In this document: positions 8,511-15,844 of the stretch, piece after piece
Position numbering within the stretch: position 1 is the stretch's first letter
Layout: each line of letters begins with the position of its first letter
Notes under the pieces: model-generated
Told to the model about the DNA's origin: nothing
Database searches by the model: none
What the model saw: the letters and a program-made list of their open reading frames with translations, nothing else
Position numbers and translations under genes: made by a program
NCBI GenBank assembly: GCA_050257855.1
Contig: JBLMXQ010000134.1
Span: 11,720-75,719, forward strand
Length of the DNA: 64,000 nt
Direction of reading: 5' to 3'
DNA from: JBLMXQ01 sp050257855
GTDB lineage: Bacteria; Acidobacteriota; Vicinamibacteria; Vicinamibacterales; CAVVIG01

Positions 8511-9566
8511 TCAGGCGAGCCTGCGATCGGCCGTGCCGATCGCTTGCTCGGGCTCGATCAGCCGGGCGAGCTGAGCGGCCAGAATGATCGCAAGGGCGCG
8601 CACCGAAGCGCGCTGCTCGCTGCCGTGCCGCAGCTCGATCGCCAGCACACCCACGCAGCCGACCGGCGTGATGAGGGGCACCACCAGCGCGCCGCTCGCG
8701 TGATCGCTGCAGTCGACGACGCAGGTCTCGGCTGCGCGGAAGGCGGCGGCCGTAGGATTGTCCGCGTCGGGTCCGACCCTGGGGAGCTGCGCGAGCATCC
8801 TGTCGGGATACCCGTGCGCCAGCGCGGGAATGAGCGCCGTCACCTGCGGATTCCAGACCCACACGATCAGCCCGACCGCGTCGAGAATCCTGACGCTCTC
8901 CTCGATGAGCGGTACTGCCTCGCGCGCGTCCGCGACACGGCCGAGCTCCGTGCAGAGCCGGGCGGCCGCGAGCAGGTCGGGCTCGGCAGCCTGCGCAGGC
9001 AGGTTGGCGGCCGGAACCGGCGCGGCGGCTTCGACGGATGCAGCGACCGTCAGCGGCTCCTGGAGCCCGGGGGGCGCGGCGACCGGAAGCGGATCTTCGT
9101 TGAGGTCAACCGGCGGGGGCGCCGGCAGCGGCGGATCGGAAAGGACCCGCACGGAGACGGCCGCGCTCTCGGCAGGCGGGAGGGCGTCGACGGCCGACCG
9201 CTGCCCGTCGGCCCGGCGGCCGCGCCGCAGCAACGAGCTGACCGCGTGCCGGAAACGGGTCGGTGGCGCCGCGTCGCCCGGCACGGGCTCCGGCGCGACG
9301 GCCGGATCCGTCCCGGCGAGCTCGAGGGGATCGGGGTGCAACTCCAGGAATTCACGAACGACGCCGTCCGGCTCGAGGCCGATGGCGCGGGCGTAGTCGC
9401 GCATGAAGGAGCGGCGAAAAATGCCCGAGGGCCAGTGCGAGACGTCGTCCCGTTCCAGGGCCTCGAGCAGCGACGCGCCGATCTTGGTCCGCTCGGCGAT
9501 CGTGGTCAGGGCAATCGATTGTTCTTCGCGCCGCTGGCGCAGACGCGCGCCGAAACTCTCGGGCAT
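8511..9566 (-). CDS. RodZ-type HTH protein with C-terminal GAF domain (351 aa)
   Basis: Residues 1-75 form a helix-turn-helix of the HTH_25/RodZ type (FGARLRQRREEQSIALTTIA, then SGIFRRSFMRDYARAIGL). Residues 80-195 are a Pro/Ala-rich disordered linker. Residues 196-338 form a GAF-like domain, with Cys282/Cys286/Cys304 around a VVPLITPVGCVGVLAIE core. No transmembrane segment is present, so it is not a classical RodZ morphogenesis protein. It is probably a cytosolic sensor or regulator. The start at 9566 is the Met directly before the HTH; an open frame extends to 10160 but runs antisense through the ArsR gene. Confidence 0.65.
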   Translation of the reverse strand: MPESFGARLRQRREEQSIALTTIAERTKIGASLLEALERDDVSHWPSGIFRRSFMRDYARAIGLEPDGVVREFLELHPDPLELAGTDPAVAPEPVPGDAAPPTRFRHAVSSLLRRGRRADGQRSAVDALPPAESAAVSVRVLSDPPLPAPPPVDLNEDPLPVAAPPGLQEPLTVAASVEAAAPVPAANLPAQAAEPDLLAAARLCTELGRVADAREAVPLIEESVRILDAVGLIVWVWNPQVTALIPALAHGYPDRMLAQLPRVGPDADNPTAAAFRAAETCVVDCSDHASGALVVPLITPVGCVGVLAIELRHGSEQRASVRALAIILAAQLARLIEPEQAIGTADRRLA

Positions 9567-9852
9567 GCGGCATACCTCACGGGCCACGGGGACACGTGAA
9601 TCAGACAGTTGGGTTGATCGAAGAAAGAGATGCGACGGTTCGCGGCCCCTGAGGGACGTGTCACCGCACAGCCTCGGGCGAGGCGGCCCCGCGCGGTGAA
9701 GGCCGACGAACCTTACGGAGCGAGAGTACCAGCATCGTTCGCTCAGTTCAACCACAGAAATCGCTGGCGCGCGCGTTCGGCTGAGCTGGGCGGCCGGCAG
9801 GTCGGCGGGCAGGCGTTCGCGCCAATATTGTGTTATTTTAATATTCTCATAT
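9567..9852. other. divergent intergenic region between HTH-GAF and ArsR genes
   Basis: This 286-bp gap separates two divergent regulator genes. Its right end is strikingly AT-rich (9823-9855) compared with the GC-rich surroundings and carries the candidate operator listed separately. I see no protein-like frame in it. Confidence 0.45.
9824..9845. promoter_or_regulatory. AT-rich inverted repeat, candidate ArsR-family operator and promoter
   Basis: AATATT at 9824-9829 is repeated at 9840-9845 around a 10-nt AT-rich spacer, giving a dyad of the kind bound by ArsR-family dimers. It ends 7 nt before the regulator's ATG. TAATAT at 9839-9844 can serve as a -10 box. Autoregulation is inferred from position and symmetry. 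Confidence 0.5.
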
Positions 9853-10203
9853 ATGGATGCTGTAGCCGGCGGACCGTCCCTCCAGACCTTCAAGGCGGAC
9901 TTCTTCCGCGCGCTCGCGCACCCGGTCCGCATCCGCATCCTGGAAACGCTCGCCGCGGGCGAGCACACGGTCCACGAGCTCCAGCTCCGCCTCGGACGCG
10001 AGCAGCCGGTCGTCTCGCAGCAGCTGGCCGTCCTCCGCGCCAAGAACATCGTGACGCCGCGCAAGGTGGGGACGACCGTCAAGTACGCGCTCAGCGATCC
10101 CCTCGTCACGAAGCTGCTCGCGGTGGCCCGGGAGATCTTCGACAACCGTCTGGTCAACACCCAGACGATGCTGAAGGAGCTCCGGCGCGAGCGGCGGCGC
10201 TAG
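9853..10203 (+). CDS. ArsR-family winged-helix transcriptional regulator (116 aa)
   Basis: Compact winged HTH: FFRALAHPVRIRILETLAAG (helices 1-2), VHELQLRLGREQPVVSQQLAVLR (recognition helix), then the wing KVGTTVKYALSD. No ArsR-type metal-binding ELCVCDL motif and no cysteine is present, so metal sensing by that route is unlikely. No Shine-Dalgarno sequence precedes the ATG and the -10-like TAATAT lies only 8 nt upstream, so the message may be nearly leaderless. It is 25 nt upstream of the hydrogenase-4-like genes in the same direction and probably regulates them and itself through the dyad at 9824-9845. Confidence 0.8.
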   Translation: MDAVAGGPSLQTFKADFFRALAHPVRIRILETLAAGEHTVHELQLRLGREQPVVSQQLAVLRAKNIVTPRKVGTTVKYALSDPLVTKLLAVAREIFDNRLVNTQTMLKELRRERRR

Positions 10204-10228
10204 CCCGCCCCGGCGAGGAGCATCCCCG

Positions 10229-10756
10229 ATGCAGCTGTTCTCGAAAATCCGGCGGACCGGCGTGGCCACCGAAGTGCTGCAGGCGGCCGATCCGGCGGCC
10301 GTCGAAATCGGCCGCGCGCTCGAGCAGAGGGTCAAACGGCTGCTCGGCCGGGCGCTGGCCATCCGGGTCGTCGACGCCGGATCGTGCAACGGCTGCGAGC
10401 TCGAGATCGCCGGCATGGCGGGCCCGATCTACGACATGGAGCGGTTCGGCCTGCATTTCGTCGCCTCCCCCCGCCACGCGGATCTGCTCCTGGTGACCGG
10501 GCCGGTCACCCGGAACATGGAAGTCCCGCTGCGTCGGACCTACGCTGCCACGCCCGCGCCGAAATTCGTCGTCGCCGTCGGCGAGTGCGCCAGGACGTGC
10601 GGCGTGTTCGCCGGCAGCTACGCGGTCGCAGGTCCGGTCGATCGGATCGTGCCCGTCGACATCTTCGTCGCCGGGTGTCCGCCGGAGCCGGCCGACATCC
10701 TGCGCGGAATCCTCGAAGGACTGGATCGCTTCGAAGATAAGCGGGCCACGCGATGA
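10229..10756 (+). CDS. NuoB/HycG-like [4Fe-4S] subunit of an Ehr-like complex (175 aa)
   Basis: Homologous to the small electron-transfer subunit of complex I and group 4 hydrogenases (NuoB, HycG, HyfI). It has Cys53 and Cys56 in GSCNGCELEI, Cys120 and Cys124 in GECARTCGVF, and Cys150 in AGCPPEP, enough ligands for the proximal (N2-type) [4Fe-4S] cluster. Length is usual for the family. The iron-sulfur site is therefore retained even though the partner large subunit lacks [NiFe] ligands. GAGGAG lies about 8 nt before the ATG. The stop overlaps the next start in ATGA. Confidence 0.85.
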   Translation: MQLFSKIRRTGVATEVLQAADPAAVEIGRALEQRVKRLLGRALAIRVVDAGSCNGCELEIAGMAGPIYDMERFGLHFVASPRHADLLLVTGPVTRNMEVPLRRTYAATPAPKFVVAVGECARTCGVFAGSYAVAGPVDRIVPVDIFVAGCPPEPADILRGILEGLDRFEDKRATR

Positions 10757-12789
10757 TGCCGGCAGCCGGATGGCTTGCGCTGATGGCGGGCGGATATGCG
10801 TCCGGGGCGGCCCTGGCGGTGCTGGCGCCGACGCCGCGCCTGTCGCGCATCGCCACCGCGCTCGGCGCCGCGCTCGGAGCGGCCGCGGGACTGGTTGCCG
10901 CGGCGGGCGTGCTGGTCACGGGAGCGCCGATCGCCGCCAGGCTGCCGGGTCTCCTCGCCGCGGCCGGCGGGGTCGAGATCGGCCTCGACGCGCTCGGCGC
11001 GCTGTTCCTGCTCCTCGTCTCCGGGCTGGGCCTCCTGGCTGCCGTCTACGGCGTCGCGTATACGGCGGAGTACGACGGCCACCGCTCGCTGCGTGCGTTC
11101 GGCGTCATGTTCGAGGGATTCCTGCTCGGCATGAGCCTCGTGACGTGCGCGGCCAACGTCTTCACCTTCGTGCTCGCGTGGGAGTTGATGGCGGTCACCT
11201 CGTACCTGCTCGTCATGACCGAGAGCGAGGACCCCGAAACGCGCGCGGCGGGGCTGTGGTACGCGGGCATGACGCACTTCGGGCTCGTCCTGCTGCTGCC
11301 GATGTTCCTGCTGATGGCGCCGGCGCCGGGTGCCACCGGCTTCGCGGATCTCCGGGCCGGGGCGGCGCTGCTGCCCGGTGCGACTCGGAACGCGGTCTTT
11401 CTGCTGGCGCTCGCCGCGTTCGGATCGAAGGCCGGCATCATTCCCCTGCACGTCTGGCTGCCGCGCGCGCACCCGGCGGCGCCCTCGCACGTGTCGGCGC
11501 TGATGTCGGGCGTGATGATCAAGCTGGGCATCTACGGCTTTCTCCGCGTCACGCTCGACTTCCTCGGCGGCGGACCGGTGTGGTGGGGCGGACTCGTGGT
11601 CGCCGCCGGATCGCTGTCCGCGCTGGGCGGGGTGCTGTACGCGCTGGCGGAGAACGATCTCAAGCGGCTCCTCGCCTATTCCTCGGTCGAGAACGTCGGC
11701 GTCATCTTCCTTGGACTCGGCGCCGGGCTGATGCTCCAGCGCTACGGGCTGCACGCGCTCGCGCTGGCGGGCTTCGCCGCCGCGCTGCTGCACGCGGTCA
11801 ATCACGCCGCCTTCAAGGCGCTCCTGTTCTTCGGCTCGGGGAACGTGCTGCAGCAGGCGCACACGCGCAACATGGAGCGGATGGGCGGCCTCGCCAGAGG
11901 GATGCCGCATACGGCGGCGCTGTTTCTGGTCGGATCGCTCGCGGCCGCGGCGCTTCCGCCGTTGAACGGGTTCGCGTCCGAGTGGCTGGTGTTCCAGGCG
12001 CTCCTGTCGGGCGGCCGGATTCCGCCCCCGGGCGGCGCCATCGGCACGCCGCTCGCCGTCGGCGTGCTCGCGCTGACCAGCGGACTGGCGGCGGCGTGCT
12101 TCGTCAAGGCGTTCGGCATCAGCTTTCTCGCGATGCCCCGGTCCGATGCGGCGGCGCACGTGCGCGAGGCTCACTGGTCCGCGCGCGCCGTGATGGCGGT
12201 GCTGGCCGCAGCCTGCATCGCGCTCGGCGTGGCCGCGCCGCGCGCCGTCGGCGTGCTCAATCGCATAGTCGGCAGCGTCCTCGCCCCGGGCGCCGGCCCG
12301 GCCGCCGTCGCGCCGGCGGGCGCGTGGCTCACGGCGCCGGGCGGCCTTGCGCGGGTCTCACCGCTGTTCATCGCCGTGCTGCTCGTGGGAATCATCGTCG
12401 TCGCCGCCGCAGCCGTCCGGGGCGGGCGCCTGCGGCTGCGCTACGCGGACACGTGGGGCTGCGGGCGGATCCGGCAGACATCGCGGATGGAATACACGTC
12501 CTCGGCGTTCGCGGAGCCGCTCCGCCGGGTCTTCTCCGAGCTGTACCGGCCGACGCAGGACCTGAGCATCAGCGTCCACCCCGAGTCGCGTTACGTGCTT
12601 CGGTCCATTACTTATACGAGCGGCGTCACCCCGTGGCTCGAGCGGGCGCTGTACGACCCGATTACCCGGGGCACGCACGCCCTCTCCACACGCGTTCGCC
12701 GCCTTCAGGCCGGCTCGGTGCAGCTGTATCTGCTGTATGTCGCCGGGGCGCTGCTGGTCGCGCTGGCCGTGGCCGGGTGGTTCAGATGA
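10753..12789 (+). CDS. HyfB/HycC-like proton-translocating membrane subunit (678 aa)
   Basis: An antiporter-type membrane subunit of the NuoL/NuoM family with about 14-16 hydrophobic segments. Family signatures include WELMAVTSYLLV (conserved Glu in TM5), GSKAGIIPLHVWLPRAHPAAPSHVSALMSG and LLAYSSVENVGVIFLGLG. The C-terminal extension (about 560-678), with TWGCGRIRQTSRMEYTSSAF and a final TM, matches HyfB/HycC and not NuoL, and the length agrees with HyfB. It is likely to move H+ or Na+ across the membrane, driven by conformational coupling. It overlaps both neighbours by 4 nt. Confidence 0.85.
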   Translation: MMPAAGWLALMAGGYASGAALAVLAPTPRLSRIATALGAALGAAAGLVAAAGVLVTGAPIAARLPGLLAAAGGVEIGLDALGALFLLLVSGLGLLAAVYGVAYTAEYDGHRSLRAFGVMFEGFLLGMSLVTCAANVFTFVLAWELMAVTSYLLVMTESEDPETRAAGLWYAGMTHFGLVLLLPMFLLMAPAPGATGFADLRAGAALLPGATRNAVFLLALAAFGSKAGIIPLHVWLPRAHPAAPSHVSALMSGVMIKLGIYGFLRVTLDFLGGGPVWWGGLVVAAGSLSALGGVLYALAENDLKRLLAYSSVENVGVIFLGLGAGLMLQRYGLHALALAGFAAALLHAVNHAAFKALLFFGSGNVLQQAHTRNMERMGGLARGMPHTAALFLVGSLAAAALPPLNGFASEWLVFQALLSGGRIPPPGGAIGTPLAVGVLALTSGLAAACFVKAFGISFLAMPRSDAAAHVREAHWSARAVMAVLAAACIALGVAAPRAVGVLNRIVGSVLAPGAGPAAVAPAGAWLTAPGGLARVSPLFIAVLLVGIIVVAAAAVRGGRLRLRYADTWGCGRIRQTSRMEYTSSAFAEPLRRVFSELYRPTQDLSISVHPESRYVLRSITYTSGVTPWLERALYDPITRGTHALSTRVRRLQAGSVQLYLLYVAGALLVALAVAGWFR

Positions 12790-13727
12790 TCCGCTACGCG
12801 ATCATGCTTGGCCAGGCCCTGTTCGCGGTGCTGCTGGCGCCGGCGCTGACCGGCTTCATCCGCTGGCTGAAGGCGCGGCTGCAGGGCCGGACGGGGGCGC
12901 CGCCGTGGCAGCCGTACTTCGAGCTCCGGAAGCTGTTCGGCAAGGAAGCGGTGGTGTCGCATACCGCGTCGTGGCTGTTCCAGGCGACGCCGTTCGTCCT
13001 GTTCGCCACGAGCGTCCTCGTCTCGTCGATGGTGCCGCTCGTCACGGCGCCGCCCCATCCGATCGTCCTCGGCGATCTCTTCGCCGTGGTGTACCTGCTG
13101 CTGCTCGGAACGTTCTTCCTGGCGCTCGCGGGCCTCGACACCGGATCGCCGTTCGGCGGCATGGGCTCGTCGCGCGAGATGACCGTGGCCGCGCTGACCG
13201 AGCCGACCGTCGCGATGTCGATCGTCGCGCTGGCGCTGGCGGCGGGCTCGACCGACTTCTCGCAGATCGTCGCCCGCACGGTCGCCGAGCCGTGGGCGGC
13301 GCTCGGGCCGGGGCACCTGCTGGCGTTCGCCGCGCTCTTCATCGTCACGCTCGCGGAAACGGGACGGCTGCCCGTGGACAACCCGTCCACGCACCTCGAG
13401 CTGACGATGATTCACGAGGCGATGGTGCTGGAGTATTCGGGGCCGTACCTCGCCCTGGTGGAATGGGGCTCGGCGGTCAAGCTGCTCGTGCTCCTCGCGC
13501 TGGCGGCCAACCTCTTCGTCCCGTGGGGGATCGCCGTGTCGCTCGCGCCGGCGGCGCTTGCGTTCGGTCTGGCGGTCTTCGTGGCCAAGCTCGCCGTGCT
13601 CGCCGCAGTGATCGCGGTGCTCGAGACGCGCGTCGCGAAGCTGCGCCTGTTCCGGGTTCCCGAGCTCCTCAGCGCATCGTTCGTGCTCGCGCTGCTGGCC
13701 GTCATGTCCACGTTCCTGGCGCGGTGA
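12786..13727 (+). CDS. HyfC/HycD-like NuoH-type membrane subunit (313 aa)
   Basis: Equivalent to NuoH, the subunit joining the membrane arm to the electron-transfer module. It has about eight TM segments and the family motifs GRTGAPPWQPYFELRKLFGKE near residue 40, GSSREMTVAALTEPT near 125, ETGRLPVDNPSTHLELTMIHEA near 200 and a later EYSGPY. The acidic residues of these loops, thought to form the proton or quinone path, are present. Start and stop overlap neighbouring genes by 4 nt, a sign of coupled translation. Confidence 0.85.
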   Translation: MIRYAIMLGQALFAVLLAPALTGFIRWLKARLQGRTGAPPWQPYFELRKLFGKEAVVSHTASWLFQATPFVLFATSVLVSSMVPLVTAPPHPIVLGDLFAVVYLLLLGTFFLALAGLDTGSPFGGMGSSREMTVAALTEPTVAMSIVALALAAGSTDFSQIVARTVAEPWAALGPGHLLAFAALFIVTLAETGRLPVDNPSTHLELTMIHEAMVLEYSGPYLALVEWGSAVKLLVLLALAANLFVPWGIAVSLAPAALAFGLAVFVAKLAVLAAVIAVLETRVAKLRLFRVPELLSASFVLALLAVMSTFLAR

Positions 13728-14389
13728 TCGCGGTGAACCGTCTCTTTCCGCAGCTCGTGATGCTCGGCAGCAGCGGCATGCTGCTGACCGCCCTGATCGT
13801 GCTCTGGCGGAAGGGGCTCTCCGCCTACATCGCCGCGTATCGCTGGCAGTCGTGGCTGCTGGCCGCGGTCACGGCGACGATCGGGTACTTCGGGCACGAC
13901 GCGGCGCTGTTCTGGGTGGCCGGGATGCTGCTGGCGATCAAGGGCCTGGCCATTCCGGCGCTGCTCCGGGCCATGCTGCGGCGGGTCGGCATCGAGCCGA
14001 AGGTCGCGCCGTACGTGAACACCGAGACGTCGCTGCTGGCGGCCGGCCTGCTCGTGCTGTTCGCCTACGTGCTCGCGCGGCCATGGGTGATGGTCAGCAG
14101 CCTCCCCACGCGGGAAGGACTGCCGCTGGCGATGGGACTCCTCTTCGTCAGCCTCTTCATCATCGTCACCCGCAAGAAGGCGATCACGCAGGTCATCGGG
14201 TTTCTGATGCTCGAGAACGCCATCGCGCTGCTGGCCGCCGTCGGCACGTACGGCGTGCCGCCGCTCGTCGAGATCGGGGTGTTTCTCGACGCGTTGATGG
14301 GTTTCCTGGTCATGCAGATCTTCGTCTATCACATCCACGAAACGTTCGACACGATCGACGTCGACGCGCTCACGCGTCTGAGGCACTGA
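13724..14389 (+). CDS. HyfE-like NuoK-type membrane subunit (221 aa)
   Basis: A small membrane protein with about six or seven TM helices, including SLLAAGLLVLFAYVLARPW and ITQVIGFLMLENAIALLAAVG. The Glu inside the LMLENAI helix is the conserved NuoK/HyfE acidic residue. The GTG at 13724 overlaps the upstream stop as GTGA and fits the operon's overlap pattern; a GTG at 13733 is an alternative. Length is close to HyfE (216 aa). The C-terminus is soluble (FVYHIHETFDTIDVDALTRL), as in HyfE. Confidence 0.8.
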   Translation: MIAVNRLFPQLVMLGSSGMLLTALIVLWRKGLSAYIAAYRWQSWLLAAVTATIGYFGHDAALFWVAGMLLAIKGLAIPALLRAMLRRVGIEPKVAPYVNTETSLLAAGLLVLFAYVLARPWVMVSSLPTREGLPLAMGLLFVSLFIIVTRKKAITQVIGFLMLENAIALLAAVGTYGVPPLVEIGVFLDALMGFLVMQIFVYHIHETFDTIDVDALTRLRH

Positions 14390-14398
14390 AGGCACACG

Positions 14399-15844
14399 AT
14401 GGTGACGCCGCTCGCGATCCTGCTGCCGCCGCTCGTGGCGGCGTGCGCGACGGGGATCGTCCGTCCGTACCGGCGGTGGGTCGGGTGGTTCGGGGTGGTG
14501 TGCGCGGCCGCGTCGCTGGCCGCGGCGGCAGTGTCGGCGGGGGACGGCGTGGTTCGGGACGGTCTGAAGACCGTCCCCTACATGGACGCGCTCTCCGCGC
14601 TCCTCGCCCTCTGCATCGCCTTCGTGGCGCTGCTGGCGTCGGTGGTCGCGCCGGGCCTGCGCCGCGACGAATCCGACGACCCGGCGCAGACGCGCCGGCT
14701 GCGCGTCTACATGAACGCGTTCGCGTTCACGATGCTGCTCGCCGTCACGGTGCACAACGTCGCCCTGATGTGGGTCGCCATCGAAGCGACGACGATCACG
14801 TCGGCGCTGGCGATTCCGCTGCACCGGACGAAGGCGTCGGTCGAAGCGTCGTGGAAGTACCTCCTGCTCTGTTCCGTCGGCATCGCCCTGGCGTTCACCG
14901 GCACCATCCTCGGATACTTCGATTTCGTCGCCACGGCGGGCGGCGCTCCGGTGGCGCTCGACTGGGAGGCGCTGCGCGGGGCGGCGCCGTCGCTCCATCC
15001 GGAGCTCCTCCAGCTCGCCTTCGCCTTCGTCCTCGTCGGCTACGGCACGAAGGCCGGCCTCGCGCCCATGCACACCTGGCTGCCCGATGCGCACTCGGAA
15101 GCGCCGTCGCCGATCTCCGCGATGATGTCCGGCGTGCTGCTGGCCGTCGCGGTCTACGCGATCGCGCGCTGGAAGACGGTCGTGGACGCGGTGGTGTCCC
15201 CCGGGTTCACGAACGCCCTGCTGATCGGGTTCGGGCTGCTGTCGGTCGCGATCGGCGCCCTGAGCCTGGTGGTGCAGCGCCATTACAAGCGCATGCTCGC
15301 CTACTCGAGCGTCGAGCACATGGGACTCGTCGCGATCGGGCTGGCGCTCGGACCGCTCGGCGCCTTCGCCGCATGGCTGCACGTCCTCAATCATGCGGTC
15401 GCGAAGTCCGCGAGCTTCCTCGCGGCCGGGCGCATCCTCCGGCGCTACGACAGGACGGAAATCGGCGATGTCACCGGCCTGCTGCGCGTGATGCCGTGGA
15501 CCGGCGCGCTGTTCGCAGCGGGCATCCTGGCGCTCGTGGGCCTGCCCCCGTTCGGCCTGTTCGTCTCCGAATTCCTGCTCGTCCGCGCCGCCGTGCTGAC
15601 CCACAAGACCTGGCTCGCCGCGATCGTCCTGGTGCTGCTGCTCGCCGCCTTCGTCTCGCTGCTGAAGCACCTGAACCGGATGCTGTACGGCGAGCCGCCG
15701 GACGGCGTGCGCGTCGGCGAACGGGCGGAGTGGACCGCCCTCGCGCTCGTCGTGCCGGCCGTCATCCTGGTCGTGCTCGGCATGGCCCTGCCGACGCCCA
15801 TCTCGGCGCTGATCGACCGCAGCGTCGCCGCCCTCATCCCATGA
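14399..15844 (+). CDS. HyfF-like NuoL/M-type membrane subunit (481 aa)
   Basis: A second antiporter-like subunit, with WVAIEATTITSALAIPLHRT (conserved TM Glu), GYGTKAGLAPMHTWLPDAHSEAPSPISAMMSG and MLAYSSVEHMGLVAIGLALG. About 14 TM helices are predicted. Length is typical for HyfF, with no NuoL-type lateral helix. Together with the 678-aa subunit it gives the complex two candidate ion channels. ATG at 14399 is 9 nt after the preceding stop; the end overlaps the next start as ATGA. Confidence 0.85.
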   Translation: MVTPLAILLPPLVAACATGIVRPYRRWVGWFGVVCAAASLAAAAVSAGDGVVRDGLKTVPYMDALSALLALCIAFVALLASVVAPGLRRDESDDPAQTRRLRVYMNAFAFTMLLAVTVHNVALMWVAIEATTITSALAIPLHRTKASVEASWKYLLLCSVGIALAFTGTILGYFDFVATAGGAPVALDWEALRGAAPSLHPELLQLAFAFVLVGYGTKAGLAPMHTWLPDAHSEAPSPISAMMSGVLLAVAVYAIARWKTVVDAVVSPGFTNALLIGFGLLSVAIGALSLVVQRHYKRMLAYSSVEHMGLVAIGLALGPLGAFAAWLHVLNHAVAKSASFLAAGRILRRYDRTEIGDVTGLLRVMPWTGALFAAGILALVGLPPFGLFVSEFLLVRAAVLTHKTWLAAIVLVLLLAAFVSLLKHLNRMLYGEPPDGVRVGERAEWTALALVVPAVILVVLGMALPTPISALIDRSVAALIP

